Positions 34,909-42,598 of a stretch of DNA of 64,000 nucleotides are shown here, piece by piece. The DNA lies in the NCBI GenBank assembly GCA_002480925.1, contig DLDA01000037.1:41477-105476 (forward strand). The letters run 5' to 3'. A program made the position numbers and the translations under genes. Within the stretch, counting starts at the first letter, position 1. Each line of letters opens with the position of its first letter. The notes below the pieces were generated by a model that saw nothing but the letters and a program-made list of their open reading frames with translations, was not told the origin of the DNA and made no database searches. The stretch comes from Lachnospiraceae bacterium UBA7784. GTDB lineage: Bacteria > Bacillota > Clostridia > Lachnospirales > Lachnospiraceae.

Positions 34909-35118
34909 TCAGAATCCTCCGCCAAGCATTATGATGCCTGATGTCGATCCGGCCTGTCCCGTAGCCTTGCTGAAAAAATCTGTGATAAGGTTTGAAAAAG
35001 CCTTTCCGACCACGCTGCCTCCATCCTTTCCAATAAGGAAGGTCACTAATGCTATAAGCGCAAGAATGGCTACCACCGTAATAAGAGCTGGTCCGTATTC
35101 CTTTAATATATCCTGCAT
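34909..35118 (-). CDS. Flp-like major pilin, apparently leaderless
   Basis: The 69-residue product starts at ATG 35118, 7 bases after AAAGGGGGA. It begins M-Q-D-I-L-K-E-Y-G, then a hydrophobic helix to about residue 30, and ends in a Gly/Ser-rich tail closing with G-G-G-F. Size, single helix and E-Y-G signature match Flp pilins. Canonical Flp precursors have a leader of about 10-25 residues ending in Gly, which is missing here. A TTG seven codons upstream overlaps the ribosome-binding site and is not a plausible start. It is the first gene of the pilus operon, as expected for a major pilin. Confidence 0.7.
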   Translation of the reverse strand: MQDILKEYGPALITVVAILALIALVTFLIGKDGGSVVGKAFSNLITDFFSKATGQAGSTSGIIMLGGGF

Positions 35119-35252
35119 GAAAAATCCCCCTTTCTGCAAGAAGTCACTCTGAAATGATCTGTAATCTGATGCAGCCTTATGGCTGCATAGCTTGCTTGGA
35201 TGCGCATCAATCTGTCCGGCTTACACAAACAGTAAAATGCCTTGCTGGACAT
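35119..35252 (-). promoter_or_regulatory. Structured 5' leader of the pilus operon
   Basis: The leader of about 134 nt can fold into three elements. The first is an interrupted stem (GTCC/GGAC, GGC/GCC and TTAC/GTAA nested, about 35214-35251). The second is a short palindrome GATGCGCATC. The third is a perfect 8-bp hairpin ATGCAGCC/GGCTGCAT at 35169-35188 with a TTAT loop. None is followed by a U tract, so it is not an obvious attenuator. I compared it by eye with the c-di-GMP-I riboswitch consensus and saw no match. Confidence 0.4.
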
Positions 35253-35258
35253 GTGCTT

Positions 35259-35287
35259 ATAATACCCTCTCATAGCCACAAATTCAA
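35259..35287 (-). promoter_or_regulatory. Sigma-A promoter of the pilus operon
   Basis: On the minus strand TTGAAT (35287-35282) and TATTAT (35264-35259) are spaced by 17 bases. It is the only clear promoter seen before the eight-gene run 35118-24928. Confidence 0.65.
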
Positions 35288-35374
35288 TTAAGCGGCTATT
35301 AAAGTTCGATAAACTTTTGTTTAGATACGTTTTATTTCCTCTTTATATTTATAAACTCCTGACAAGACAGGCAT

Positions 35375-35409
35375 AAAAAAAGAAGAAACAGAAAAAATTC
35401 TGTTTCTTC
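35375..35409 (-). terminator. Terminator after mrp
   Basis: A perfect 12-bp stem GAAGAAACAGAA/TTCTGTTTCTTC with an AAAA loop is followed by seven T residues on the minus strand. It separates the Mrp gene from the pilus operon. Confidence 0.9.
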
Positions 35410-35423
35410 CAAATAAAAATAAG

Positions 35424-36278
35424 TTACAGCGCTTCAAGGATCCTTTGCATTACAGGCTCGAAGGGTGCCTCTATCTGATAGCACTTACCCTCGTCCTCAA
35501 GCCTGGCATAGGATGGATCGATAGGAAGCTTTCCAAGTACTGGAAGTGACAGGTCTTTTGCGACCTGATCGATATTACTTTCACCGAATACAGAAATCTT
35601 CTCGCCACAATGGGGACAGATCATATAGCTGTAATTTTCAACTATTCCAAGTACAGGGACCTTCATCATGGAAGCCATATTGTAGGCTTTTTTTACTATC
35701 ATGCTTACAAGGTCCTGTGGGCTTGTCACTATGACAACTCCATCAACCGGTAGTGACTGAAAGACCGTAAGCGGTACATCTCCTGTTCCTGGCGGCATAT
35801 CCACAAAAAGATAGTCCAGATCACCCCAGACCACATCAGTCCAGAACTGCTTTACTGCATTTGCTATAACCGGTCCTCTCCAGATAACCGGTGACTCCTC
35901 ATCGTCAAGGAGGAGATTAATAGACATGATCTCCGTTCCATCAGGAGCTGCTATAGGATATGAGCCTCTGTCGTCTCCATATGCCGGTCCATGCACCCCA
36001 TACATCTTGGGGATCGATGGTCCTGTTATATCTGCATCAAGGATTCCAACCTTATATCCGGCTCTTGCCATCATAGATGCCATCTGTCCGGTCACGAAGC
36101 TCTTTCCTACTCCGCCCTTTCCGCTGACAACTCCGATCACATGACGGATAGAAGAGTATTTATTCAGATTCTCATGAAAATCATTTACTGCCTTTGTCTT
36201 CTGCTCCTTTATGCCCAGATCCTTTCGGAACTGTTCGACCTCCTTATCGATCTCTTCCTGACTCTTTTCCTTAGCCAC
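35424..36278 (-). CDS. Mrp/NBP35-type iron-sulfur carrier ATPase
   Basis: The 284-residue protein starts at GTG 36278 after AGGAGG. It has the deviant Walker A G-K-G-G-V-G-K-S (about 49-56), D-A-D-I-T-G-P-S-I near 80 and D-M-P-P-G-T-G-D near 160. A C-P-H-C-G pair near 222 probably binds the transferred cluster. The family (Mrp, ApbC, Ind1) carries Fe-S clusters to target proteins. Although next to a Tad-like locus, it is Mrp-type rather than a TadZ localisation ATPase, and a terminator separates the two. Confidence 0.92.
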   Translation of the reverse strand: MAKEKSQEEIDKEVEQFRKDLGIKEQKTKAVNDFHENLNKYSSIRHVIGVVSGKGGVGKSFVTGQMASMMARAGYKVGILDADITGPSIPKMYGVHGPAYGDDRGSYPIAAPDGTEIMSINLLLDDEESPVIWRGPVIANAVKQFWTDVVWGDLDYLFVDMPPGTGDVPLTVFQSLPVDGVVIVTSPQDLVSMIVKKAYNMASMMKVPVLGIVENYSYMICPHCGEKISVFGESNIDQVAKDLSLPVLGKLPIDPSYARLEDEGKCYQIEAPFEPVMQRILEAL

Positions 36279-36384
36279 TAAAACCTCCTGTACTTTCGCT
36301 GTTCATGCAGCTTAACTTTCATATATAAAAATCCGGCTTTCTGCGAAGCAAGTCGCAGATATCACGAAAAACGCTTAAATGAAA

Positions 36385-36418
36385 GAAGGACTGAGAACCA
36401 GCGAATTCCCAATCCTTC
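36385..36418 (-). promoter_or_regulatory. 13-bp leader hairpin upstream of mrp
   Basis: On the minus strand a 13-bp stem (GAAGGATTGGGAA with TTCTCAGTCCTTC, two G-T pairs) closes an 8-base loop and is followed by TTTC. It is a weak terminator or regulatory hairpin about 110 bases before the start codon. A second perfect 7-bp hairpin lies at 36340-36359. The 443-base gap 36279-36721 holds this leader, the promoter and an AT-rich stretch (36470-36660) in which I see no gene. Confidence 0.4.
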
Positions 36419-36440
36419 TATCAACAATTTGACAATAGAT

Positions 36441-36469
36441 ATGATACCACAACGTCACAAAAATGTCAC
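36441..36469 (-). promoter_or_regulatory. Promoter of mrp
   Basis: On the minus strand GTGACA (36469-36464) and TATCAT (36446-36441) are spaced by 17 bases, with a TGG extended -10 element. The leader to the mrp start is about 155 bases. Confidence 0.55.
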
Positions 36470-36660
36470 ATGTTTTTTGTAAAAAATTGAAATATTTTTT
36501 GTGGTTTTTTTGGCAGGATTTACCAAAAATACACAAAATAGGCGATTTTAGGACATTTTCCCAGTTCGGAATATCATCCGCCAAAAAACAGATGGTCTGG
36601 GATTTTCAATAAAAGCTTAAGAAATGTTTTGTTTTGACAGACAAGCCCCTGGGCCTGATA

Positions 36661-36692
36661 TAAAAAGGACATCCGTCCAAAGACGGATGCCC
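36661..36692 (-). terminator. Terminator of the butyrate operon, after etfA
   Basis: A stem of about 11 bp GGGCATCCGTC/GACGGATGTCC with a short TTTG loop is followed by TTTTTAT on the minus strand, 30 bases after the etfA stop. Confidence 0.9.
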
Positions 36693-36721
36693 GATATTAA
36701 ATGAAATTAAAGGATAGCTGA

Positions 36722-37774
36722 TCAGGCTTCCTTTGCCTTCTGTGCCTTGATAGCCTCTGTGAGCTTCGGAACGATCTTGTTCAGATCGCCTACCAGACCA
36801 TAGTCAGCAACATCGAAGATAGGAGCGCCCTCATCCTTGTTGATAGCGATGATAAGATCTGACTCTTCCATTCCGGCTACATGCTGGATGGCTCCGGAAA
36901 TACCGATGGCGAAATATATATTCGGGCGAACAGTCTTTCCAGTCTGTCCTACCTGAAGATCCTTCGGCTTCCAGCCATTATCAACAACGGCACGGGAGCA
37001 TGAAACCATTGCACCCTTTCCAAGAGCCTCTGCAAGATCATCAAGAAGCTTAAAGTTCTCTGCTGATCCTACTCCACGTCCACCAGATACAAGGATCTTT
37101 GCATCCATGATATTTGCAACCTTTGCAACATCCTTTACTACCTTCTCGATAGTTACAGTCTTATTATTCTCTGTGATCTTGATGTCAGCATTTATTACCT
37201 CAGGCTTTTTTCCGGCAACTGGCTCAAGCTTCTGCATAACACCAGGACGGACTGTAGCCATCTGAGGACGGTTATCTGGGCAGGCGATTGTAGCAATAGT
37301 ATTTCCGCCGAATGCAGGACGGGTCATCAGCAGCTGATTGTGCTTCTGCTCTACGCCCGGCTTTGCCTGCAGAGGGAAATCTCCTATATCAAGCTTTGTG
37401 CAGTCAGCTGTAAGACCTGTAGCAACACGAGCTGAAACTGTAGGGCCAAGATCACGTCCGATGGCTGTTGCGCCTACAAGCATGATCTCAGGCTTATATT
37501 CATTGATGACACCTGCAAGTGCCTGAGCGTACTGCTCTGTACGATAGGTCTCAAGCAGAGGATCGTCTACTACGATGACACGGTCTGCGCCGTACTCACC
37601 AAGCTTGTCTGTAAGTCCACCAACATTAGAACCGATAAGGACAGCTGTTACCTTCTCGCCTAATGCGTCTGCTAATTCTTTTCCTTTACCGATAAGCTCA
37701 AGAGAGATAGAAGAAAGCTCTCCGTCTACCTGCTGAGCATAGGTAAATACTCCTTTGTAATCTTCTAAAGCCAT
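36722..37774 (-). CDS. etfA: Electron-transfer flavoprotein subunit alpha
   Basis: The 350-residue protein has an N-terminal domain and the C-terminal FAD-binding domain with V-S-G-G-R-G-V-G near residue 230, S-R-A-V-V-D-N-G-W near 260, Q-V-G-Q-T-G-K-T-V near 277, G-I-S-G-A-I-Q-H near 294 and I-N-K-D-E-G-A-P near 311. These are ETF-alpha signatures. With EtfB and Bcd it can form the bifurcating complex that couples crotonyl-CoA reduction to ferredoxin reduction. It is the last gene of the thl-hbd-bcd-etfB-etfA run. Confidence 0.97.
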   Translation of the reverse strand: MALEDYKGVFTYAQQVDGELSSISLELIGKGKELADALGEKVTAVLIGSNVGGLTDKLGEYGADRVIVVDDPLLETYRTEQYAQALAGVINEYKPEIMLVGATAIGRDLGPTVSARVATGLTADCTKLDIGDFPLQAKPGVEQKHNQLLMTRPAFGGNTIATIACPDNRPQMATVRPGVMQKLEPVAGKKPEVINADIKITENNKTVTIEKVVKDVAKVANIMDAKILVSGGRGVGSAENFKLLDDLAEALGKGAMVSCSRAVVDNGWKPKDLQVGQTGKTVRPNIYFAIGISGAIQHVAGMEESDLIIAINKDEGAPIFDVADYGLVGDLNKIVPKLTEAIKAQKAKEA

Positions 37775-37852
37775 TTATTTTACCTTTCTTCAAATGAAGT
37801 TCTAATTTTCGACCAGGGAAGTTCTTTTCGCTAAATTCAAGCTTTGTCTGCA

Positions 37853-37882
37853 GCTTGAGCCAGGCATTCGGCTTGCTCAAGC
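37853..37882 (-). repeat. Inverted repeat between etfB and etfA
   Basis: GCTTGAGC and GCTCAAGC (8 bp, 14-base loop) lie in the 122-base gap between etfB and etfA, without a T tract. It may be an RNA processing or stability hairpin. The gap also has two copies of GAAGTTCT about 30 bases apart. Confidence 0.45.
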
Positions 37883-37896
37883 CCACATGCCTTCGG

Positions 37897-38700
37897 TCAG
37901 ATAAGATGCTTCTCGTTGAGCTTACCCATGATATAATCAACGGACTCCTGAGGATCGAGTGTAACCTTTTCTCCAGCTCCCTTACGAACCTTATCAGAAG
38001 CCTTTGCGATCTTTGTCGGTGAACCCTTAAGACCCAGATCCTTATCATCTACATCCTTTAAGTCGGCTCTGCCCCAAACAGTTATCCTGTCTGCCTTCTG
38101 GTCGATAGCATCGAAGATTCCGCCTGGTGTCATGTACATAGGCTCCTTTGAAAGCTCTGCAAGAGCTGTAATAAGGCAAGGCATTGATGCCTTTAATACA
38201 TGGTATCTATCGTCATAGACTCTCTTGACCTCGACAGTCTTTGCTGCCTCATCAACCTTGATATCCTCTGCATATGAGATAACAGGGATTCCAAGATGCT
38301 CAGCGATCTGAGGTCCAACCTGAGCTGTATCTCCATCGATAGCCTGACGTCCTGTGATTATGATGTCATAATCGATATTCCTTAAAGCTCCGGCAATAGT
38401 CGTGGATGTAGCCCAGGTATCAGCTCCTCCGAGTACACGGTCTGTTACTAAGACACCGTCATCTGCTCCCATAGCCATTGCCTCTAAAAGGACATCCTCA
38501 GCCTTAGGAAGTCCCATTGTAAGAACTGTGACAGTTGTTCTAGGATTTGACTCCTTTATACGAAGTGCAGCCTCAAGACCAGCCTTGTCATCAGGGTTCA
38601 TGATCGTAAGCATTGCTCCACGGTTAAGTGTTCCGTCCGGGTTGAAAACAACTCCGCCCTTGGTATCCGGAACCTGTTTAATACATACTACAATTTTCAT
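37897..38700 (-). CDS. etfB: Electron-transfer flavoprotein subunit beta
   Basis: The 267-residue protein begins M-K-I-V-V-C-I-K-Q-V-P-D-T, typical of EtfB. It has D-D-K-A-G-L-E-A-A-L near residue 37, A-M-G-A-D-D-G near 76 and G-R-Q-A-I-D-G-D-T-A-Q near 117. In bifurcating ETFs the beta subunit holds the second FAD and interacts with NADH. AAAGGAG precedes the ATG. It lies between bcd and etfA. Confidence 0.97.
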   Translation of the reverse strand: MKIVVCIKQVPDTKGGVVFNPDGTLNRGAMLTIMNPDDKAGLEAALRIKESNPRTTVTVLTMGLPKAEDVLLEAMAMGADDGVLVTDRVLGGADTWATSTTIAGALRNIDYDIIITGRQAIDGDTAQVGPQIAEHLGIPVISYAEDIKVDEAAKTVEVKRVYDDRYHVLKASMPCLITALAELSKEPMYMTPGGIFDAIDQKADRITVWGRADLKDVDDKDLGLKGSPTKIAKASDKVRKGAGEKVTLDPQESVDYIMGKLNEKHLI

Positions 38701-38755
38701 GTAATGTCTGCTCCTTTGATATATTCTTTGTCAGAAAAACCATTTCCTGATCTCT

Positions 38756-39916
38756 TTATTTCAGGAGATTTCCTGAAATAACCATTCTCTGAACCTCTGA
38801 TGTTCCTTCGTAGATCTCTGTGATCTTTGCATCACGCATCATACGCTCTACATCATACTCACGAGTATATCCATAACCACCATGAAGCTGTACAGCCTTA
38901 GTAGTAACAGCCATTGCTGCCTCTGCTGCGAAAAGCTTGGCCTCTGCAGCCTCTACAGAGAATCTAGGCTTGTTCTTCTTTGCCTCTGCTGCTGCATAAA
39001 CGAGGTACTGAGCTGCCTGCATACGTGTAGCCATATCAGCAAGCTGGAACTGGGTATTCTGGAATGCTCCGATAGTGCGTCCGAACTGCTTTCTTTCCTT
39101 TACGAACTCTATAGTACGGTCTATAGCACCCTCGCCAAGTCCTAAGGCCTGAGCTGCGATACCGATACGGCCGCCATCAAGAGTATGCATTGCTTCCTGG
39201 AAGCCCTTTCCTCTTACTCCGAGAAGGTTCTCAGCAGGAATACGGCAATCCTGGAAGATAAGCTCATAGGTAGATGAAGCTCTGATACCCATCTTCTTCT
39301 CTTTTGTTCCGAATGTGAATCCTGGTGTTCCCTTCTCAACGATGAATGCTGAGAAATTCTTCTTAGGACGGCCCTTCTTATCTGTTGTGATATCTGTAAC
39401 AGCGATGATGACATAGATATCTGCTTCCTTACCGTTGGTGATGAAGCACTTCGATCCGTTAAGGACCCACTCATTTGTCTTCTCGTCTAAAACTGCCTTT
39501 GTCTGTGCTCCCTGAGCATCTGTTCCTGCTCCAGGCTCTGTCAGAGCGAATGCTCCGAGCTTCTCACCCTTTGCTAAAGGTACGAGGTACTTCTGCTTCT
39601 GCTCCTCTGTACCATAGTTCATGATAGGGTCACAGCAGAGAGATGAATGAGCTGAAACGATAACTGCTGTAGTACCGCAGACCTTTGCGAGCTCCTCTAC
39701 ACACATAACATATGTAAGAGGATCGCATCCCTGTCCGCCATATTCCTTAGGGATGGCAATTCCCAGGAAACCGTACTTTGCCATCTTCTCTACGGTTGCT
39801 CTAGGGAACTCCTCAGTCTCATCGATCTCCTGTGCGAGAGGCTTTACTTCCTTCTGAGCAAAATCAGCGAAGAGGGAACGAGCCATCTCATGCTTTTTAT
39901 CTATAATAAAATCCAT
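38756..39916 (-). CDS. bcd: Acyl-CoA dehydrogenase, probably butyryl-CoA dehydrogenase
   Basis: From the ATG at 39916 (GGAGG upstream) the protein has 386 residues, the family length. It carries [10 protein letters not shown] near residue 125, C-F-I-T-N-G near 158, Q-F-G-R-T-I near 275 and the catalytic-base region I-Y-E-G-T-S-E-V-Q near 367, where the Glu is the base of short-chain enzymes. The Etf genes next door make butyryl-CoA dehydrogenase the best assignment. The longer frame of 14 extra codons has no family support. Confidence 0.93.
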   Translation of the reverse strand: MDFIIDKKHEMARSLFADFAQKEVKPLAQEIDETEEFPRATVEKMAKYGFLGIAIPKEYGGQGCDPLTYVMCVEELAKVCGTTAVIVSAHSSLCCDPIMNYGTEEQKQKYLVPLAKGEKLGAFALTEPGAGTDAQGAQTKAVLDEKTNEWVLNGSKCFITNGKEADIYVIIAVTDITTDKKGRPKKNFSAFIVEKGTPGFTFGTKEKKMGIRASSTYELIFQDCRIPAENLLGVRGKGFQEAMHTLDGGRIGIAAQALGLGEGAIDRTIEFVKERKQFGRTIGAFQNTQFQLADMATRMQAAQYLVYAAAEAKKNKPRFSVEAAEAKLFAAEAAMAVTTKAVQLHGGYGYTREYDVERMMRDAKITEIYEGTSEVQRMVISGNLLK

Positions 39917-39959
39917 GGAATAATTTTCCTCCAATTGTTGTGAGGCTACAAACCCCAAA

Positions 39960-40841
39960 TTACTGCTTATCTACCGGTACCTTGTTCTTGAAGCCCTGTG
40001 AATAGTCATAAAAGCCACGTCCGCTCTTGACACCGAGATGTCCTGCGCGAACCATCTTCTTAAGAAGCGGAGCCGGACGATACTTGGAGTCTGCTGTCTC
40101 AGTGTACAGAACGTTCATGATAGCAAGTACTATATCAAGTCCGATGTAGTCACCGAGCTCAAGTGGTCCCATCGGGTGATTGCAGCCAAGCTTCATAGCA
40201 TTATCTACACCCTCAATGTCTGCAACGCCCTCTGAATATACGAAGATTCCTTCGTTGATCATAGGGATAAGGATACGGTTTGCAACAAATCCTGCTGACT
40301 CCTGAACACGTACAGGTGTCTTTCCGAGCTTTCTAGCGATCTCCTCGACCTTCTCTACTGTCTCATCCGGAGTATTGGCACCCTTGATGACCTCGATAAG
40401 CTTCATTACAGGAGCCGGGTTGAAGAAGTGCATTCCGATAACAGGAGTCTTAAGACCTGCACCGATCTCTGTGATGGAAAGAGATGATGTGTTTGATGCA
40501 AAGATACAGTCAGGGTTCTTTACTATGTTCTCTTCAAGATCCTTGAAGCAGTTCTTCTTTATATCCATTCTCTCAAGAGCAGCCTCAACTACGAGATCAG
40601 CATCTGTAGCGATGGTATTGAGACCGGTCTTGAACTTCCCGATGATGGCATCAGCCTTAGCCTGATCGATCTTGCCCTTGCTTACGAGCTTGTCAACGTT
40701 CTTCTTTACTTTTCCGAGTCCGCCTTCTGCAAACTCCTCCTTGATATCGCAGAGATATACTGTCTCTACCTCATCACACTGTGCGAATGTCTGGGCAATT
40801 CCAGAGCCCATGGTACCAGCACCGATTACAGCTACTTTCAT
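39960..40841 (-). CDS. hbd: 3-Hydroxybutyryl-CoA dehydrogenase
   Basis: From the ATG at 40841 (GGAGG 7 bases upstream) the protein has 293 residues. The N-terminal NAD-binding fold has [11 protein letters not shown] at about 7-17. The catalytic His lies in [10 protein letters not shown] near 135, with N-R-I-L-I-P-M near 184 and a C-terminal helical domain with the [12 protein letters not shown] motif. It reduces acetoacetyl-CoA to 3-hydroxybutyryl-CoA. Its product needs a crotonase, which is not coded nearby. Confidence 0.96.
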   Translation of the reverse strand: MKVAVIGAGTMGSGIAQTFAQCDEVETVYLCDIKEEFAEGGLGKVKKNVDKLVSKGKIDQAKADAIIGKFKTGLNTIATDADLVVEAALERMDIKKNCFKDLEENIVKNPDCIFASNTSSLSITEIGAGLKTPVIGMHFFNPAPVMKLIEVIKGANTPDETVEKVEEIARKLGKTPVRVQESAGFVANRILIPMINEGIFVYSEGVADIEGVDNAMKLGCNHPMGPLELGDYIGLDIVLAIMNVLYTETADSKYRPAPLLKKMVRAGHLGVKSGRGFYDYSQGFKNKVPVDKQ

Positions 40842-40891
40842 GTGTTTTCCTCCTGTTGTATGTGGCATTTAGTATGAAGTATATTATCAAA

Positions 40892-40921
40892 GGTCTGAGG
40901 TCTGAGGTGCGAGGTGCGAGG
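40892..40921 (+). repeat. Left heptamer array (GGTNNGA)4
   Basis: Four adjacent 7-bp units, two GGTCTGA followed by two GGTGCGA, then GG. On the other side of the gene the equivalent units are in the opposite orientation. Confidence 0.9.
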
Positions 40922-40929
40922 CCATAAGA

Positions 40930-41289
40930 TCAAGTATAAACCTTAAGGTTTTTTATAAGTTTACGCAACATTCGACTAATCTCATCACTAAGTGAGAGCG
41001 ACAGCCTTATCTGATCCTCAGAAAAATATCCAAGTTTCATACACAGCTCCAATTGGGTCTCAAGCTCTGCCCTTGATCCTTGTGCTATATATAGAAACCT
41101 CAGGTATTCCTTCAACGAATCACGTTCATGTCCTTCAGCTATATTCGAAGGTATCGAAACCGCTGCCCTCCGCATCTGGTCAGATAGGGCATAAAGCTCC
41201 TCACGTGGAAGAAACTTTACTAATCTGTAAATTTCTTCTACAAGAGCCATACTCTTCTGCCAGACTATTAATCCCCTATAACTATCCAC
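40930..41289 (-). CDS. Four-helix-bundle protein (S23/IVP family)
   Basis: The 119-residue protein from a GTG start at 41289 has the family pattern. L-I-V-W-Q-K-S-M near residue 6, L-P-R-E-E-L-Y-A-L-S-D-Q-M-R-R-A-A-V-S-I-P-S-N-I-A-E-G-like segments near 27-54, then Y-L-R-F-L-Y-I-A-Q-G-S-R-A-E-L-E-T-Q. The family was first seen as proteins coded in 23S rRNA intervening sequences; its function is unknown. Here it is free-standing within a metabolic operon. The adjacent heptamer array supplies AGAGG at ribosome-binding distance. Confidence 0.88.
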   Translation of the reverse strand: MDSYRGLIVWQKSMALVEEIYRLVKFLPREELYALSDQMRRAAVSIPSNIAEGHERDSLKEYLRFLYIAQGSRAELETQLELCMKLGYFSEDQIRLSLSLSDEISRMLRKLIKNLKVYT

Positions 41290-41291
41290 CC

Positions 41292-41326
41292 TCTGACCTC
41301 TGACCTCTAACCTCTCACCTCTAACC
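41292..41326 (-). repeat. Right heptamer array, five units, inverted relative to the left array
   Basis: Five units read on the minus strand as GGTTAGA, GGTGAGA, GGTTAGA, GGTCAGA, GGTCAGA. They end two bases before the GTG start of the four-helix-bundle gene and begin three bases after the thl stop codon region. Confidence 0.9.
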
Positions 41327-41331
41327 TACTA

Positions 41332-42519
41332 TCAATCTCTCTCTACTACAGTCGCGCATCCCATTCCGCCGCCGATGCAGAGTGTTGCAAGACCCTTCTT
41401 AGCGTCTCTCTTCTCCATCTCATGAAGAAGTGTTACAAGGATACGGCAGCCTGAAGCTCCTACCGGATGTCCGAGTGCGATTGCACCACCATTGACATTG
41501 ACCTTGGACATGTCGAACTTGAGCTCCTTGGCTACTGCAACTGACTGAGCTGCGAATGCCTCGTTAGCCTCGATCAGATCCATATCATCAACTGAAAGGC
41601 CTGTTCTCTTCATAACATTCTTAACAGCTGCTACAGGGCCAACACCCATGATCTTCGGATCTACGCCGCCCATTGCTCCGCCAACGAAGTATGCCATAGG
41701 CTTAACGCCGAGCTCCTTTGCCTTCTCCTCTGTCATGAGAACGACAGCTGCAGCACCATCGTTGATTCCTGATGCATTTCCGGCAGTAACGACTCCGCCT
41801 TCTACTCCTGAACAGCAACGAAGCTTTGAAAGAGTCTCTACTGTTGTTCCAGCACGAGGTCCCTCATCTGTATCGATCACGATGTCACCCTTCTTGCGGT
41901 CATGGATAGTGATAGGAACGATCTCATCCTTGAACTTGCCTGCTGCCATAGCCTTCTCGCACTTCTGCTGTGATGAAGCGGCGAACTCGTCAAGCTCCTC
42001 ACGGGTAAGCTTCCACTGCTTTGCAACGTTCTCAGCGGTTACCATCATATGGTACTGGTTGAAAGCGTCCCAGAGTGCGTCATTTATCATAGTATCTACA
42101 AGGACACCGTTGTTCATACGATATCCGAAACGTGCCTTATCAAGTGCGAAAGGAGCACGTGACATTGACTCTGTGCCGCCGGCAACTACGATATCAGCCT
42201 GGCCGGCCATTATCATATTTGCAGCTTCATTAACACACTTAAGACCTGATCCGCATACTGCGTTTAAAGTAACGGCTGGAACCTCTACAGGGAGTCCTGC
42301 CTTTATTGATACCTGTCTAGCTACATTCTGTCCAAGTCCGGCCTGGATTACGCATCCGAACTTAACCTCGTCTACCTGATCTGCCGGTACCTTTGCACGC
42401 TCAAGAGCTTCCTTAACTACTGTAGCGCCCATATCAACGGCTGATACAGTAGAAAGCTCTCCACCCATCTTTCCGATTGCAGTACGGCATGCACCTGCCA
42501 GAACTATTCTTCCTGCCAT
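41332..42519 (-). CDS. thl: Acetyl-CoA C-acetyltransferase (thiolase)
   Basis: The 395-residue protein has the thiolase catalytic residues. The nucleophile Cys is in N-A-V-C-G-S-G (about 89), the His is in [14 protein letters not shown] (about 350) and the second Cys is in C-I-G-G-G-M-G (about 380). It condenses two acetyl-CoA to acetoacetyl-CoA, the first step towards butyrate. AAAGGAG precedes the ATG. It is the first gene of the run and has a promoter and a Rex-like operator upstream. Confidence 0.97.
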   Translation of the reverse strand: MAGRIVLAGACRTAIGKMGGELSTVSAVDMGATVVKEALERAKVPADQVDEVKFGCVIQAGLGQNVARQVSIKAGLPVEVPAVTLNAVCGSGLKCVNEAANMIMAGQADIVVAGGTESMSRAPFALDKARFGYRMNNGVLVDTMINDALWDAFNQYHMMVTAENVAKQWKLTREELDEFAASSQQKCEKAMAAGKFKDEIVPITIHDRKKGDIVIDTDEGPRAGTTVETLSKLRCCSGVEGGVVTAGNASGINDGAAAVVLMTEEKAKELGVKPMAYFVGGAMGGVDPKIMGVGPVAAVKNVMKRTGLSVDDMDLIEANEAFAAQSVAVAKELKFDMSKVNVNGGAIALGHPVGASGCRILVTLLHEMEKRDAKKGLATLCIGGGMGCATVVERD

Positions 42520-42598
42520 GTCACGTCTCCTTTTCTAGCGATCTACGCTATCTTTTCCCAGGGAAAATGCGGTTTCCTGTTACTCTTGTTATCTAAGA

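Larger units (their letters stand above)
40885..41335. mobile_element. Putative small insertion: four-helix-bundle gene between inverted heptamer arrays
   Basis: The unit between hbd and thl consists of a 120-codon gene bracketed by short arrays of 7-bp repeats in inverted orientation (40892-40921 and 41292-41326). The hexamer TATCAA occurs just outside each array (40885-40890 and 41330-41335), as a target-site duplication would. No transposase is present, so mobility would have to be provided in trans or by the small protein. The element class is not one I can name. The six-base direct repeat could be chance. Confidence 0.45.

Noticed and set aside
35119..35139. Longer pilin with a leader starting at the TTG at 35139
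   Set aside because: The seven extra codons are the ribosome-binding site of the ATG at 35118, and the added residues do not form a Gly-ending leader.
35119..35252. c-di-GMP-I riboswitch before the pilus operon
   Set aside because: The conserved core sequences of that class, as I know them, are not present. Other riboswitch classes cannot be excluded by eye.
35424..36278. TadZ-like localisation ATPase belonging to the pilus operon
   Set aside because: The protein has the Mrp features, including a C-P-H-C-G pair and D-M-P-P-G-T-G-D, and a strong terminator separates it from the pilus genes.
36375..36584. Open frame of 69 codons on the minus strand in the mrp upstream region
   Set aside because: It overlaps the mrp promoter and leader hairpin, has no ribosome-binding site and its composition (Lys, Asn, Phe-rich) reflects an AT-rich intergenic stretch.
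41648..42379. 243-codon plus-strand frame antisense to thl
   Set aside because: It is the reverse reading of the thiolase gene, has low-complexity Ser/Thr/Ala/Pro composition and no ribosome-binding site.
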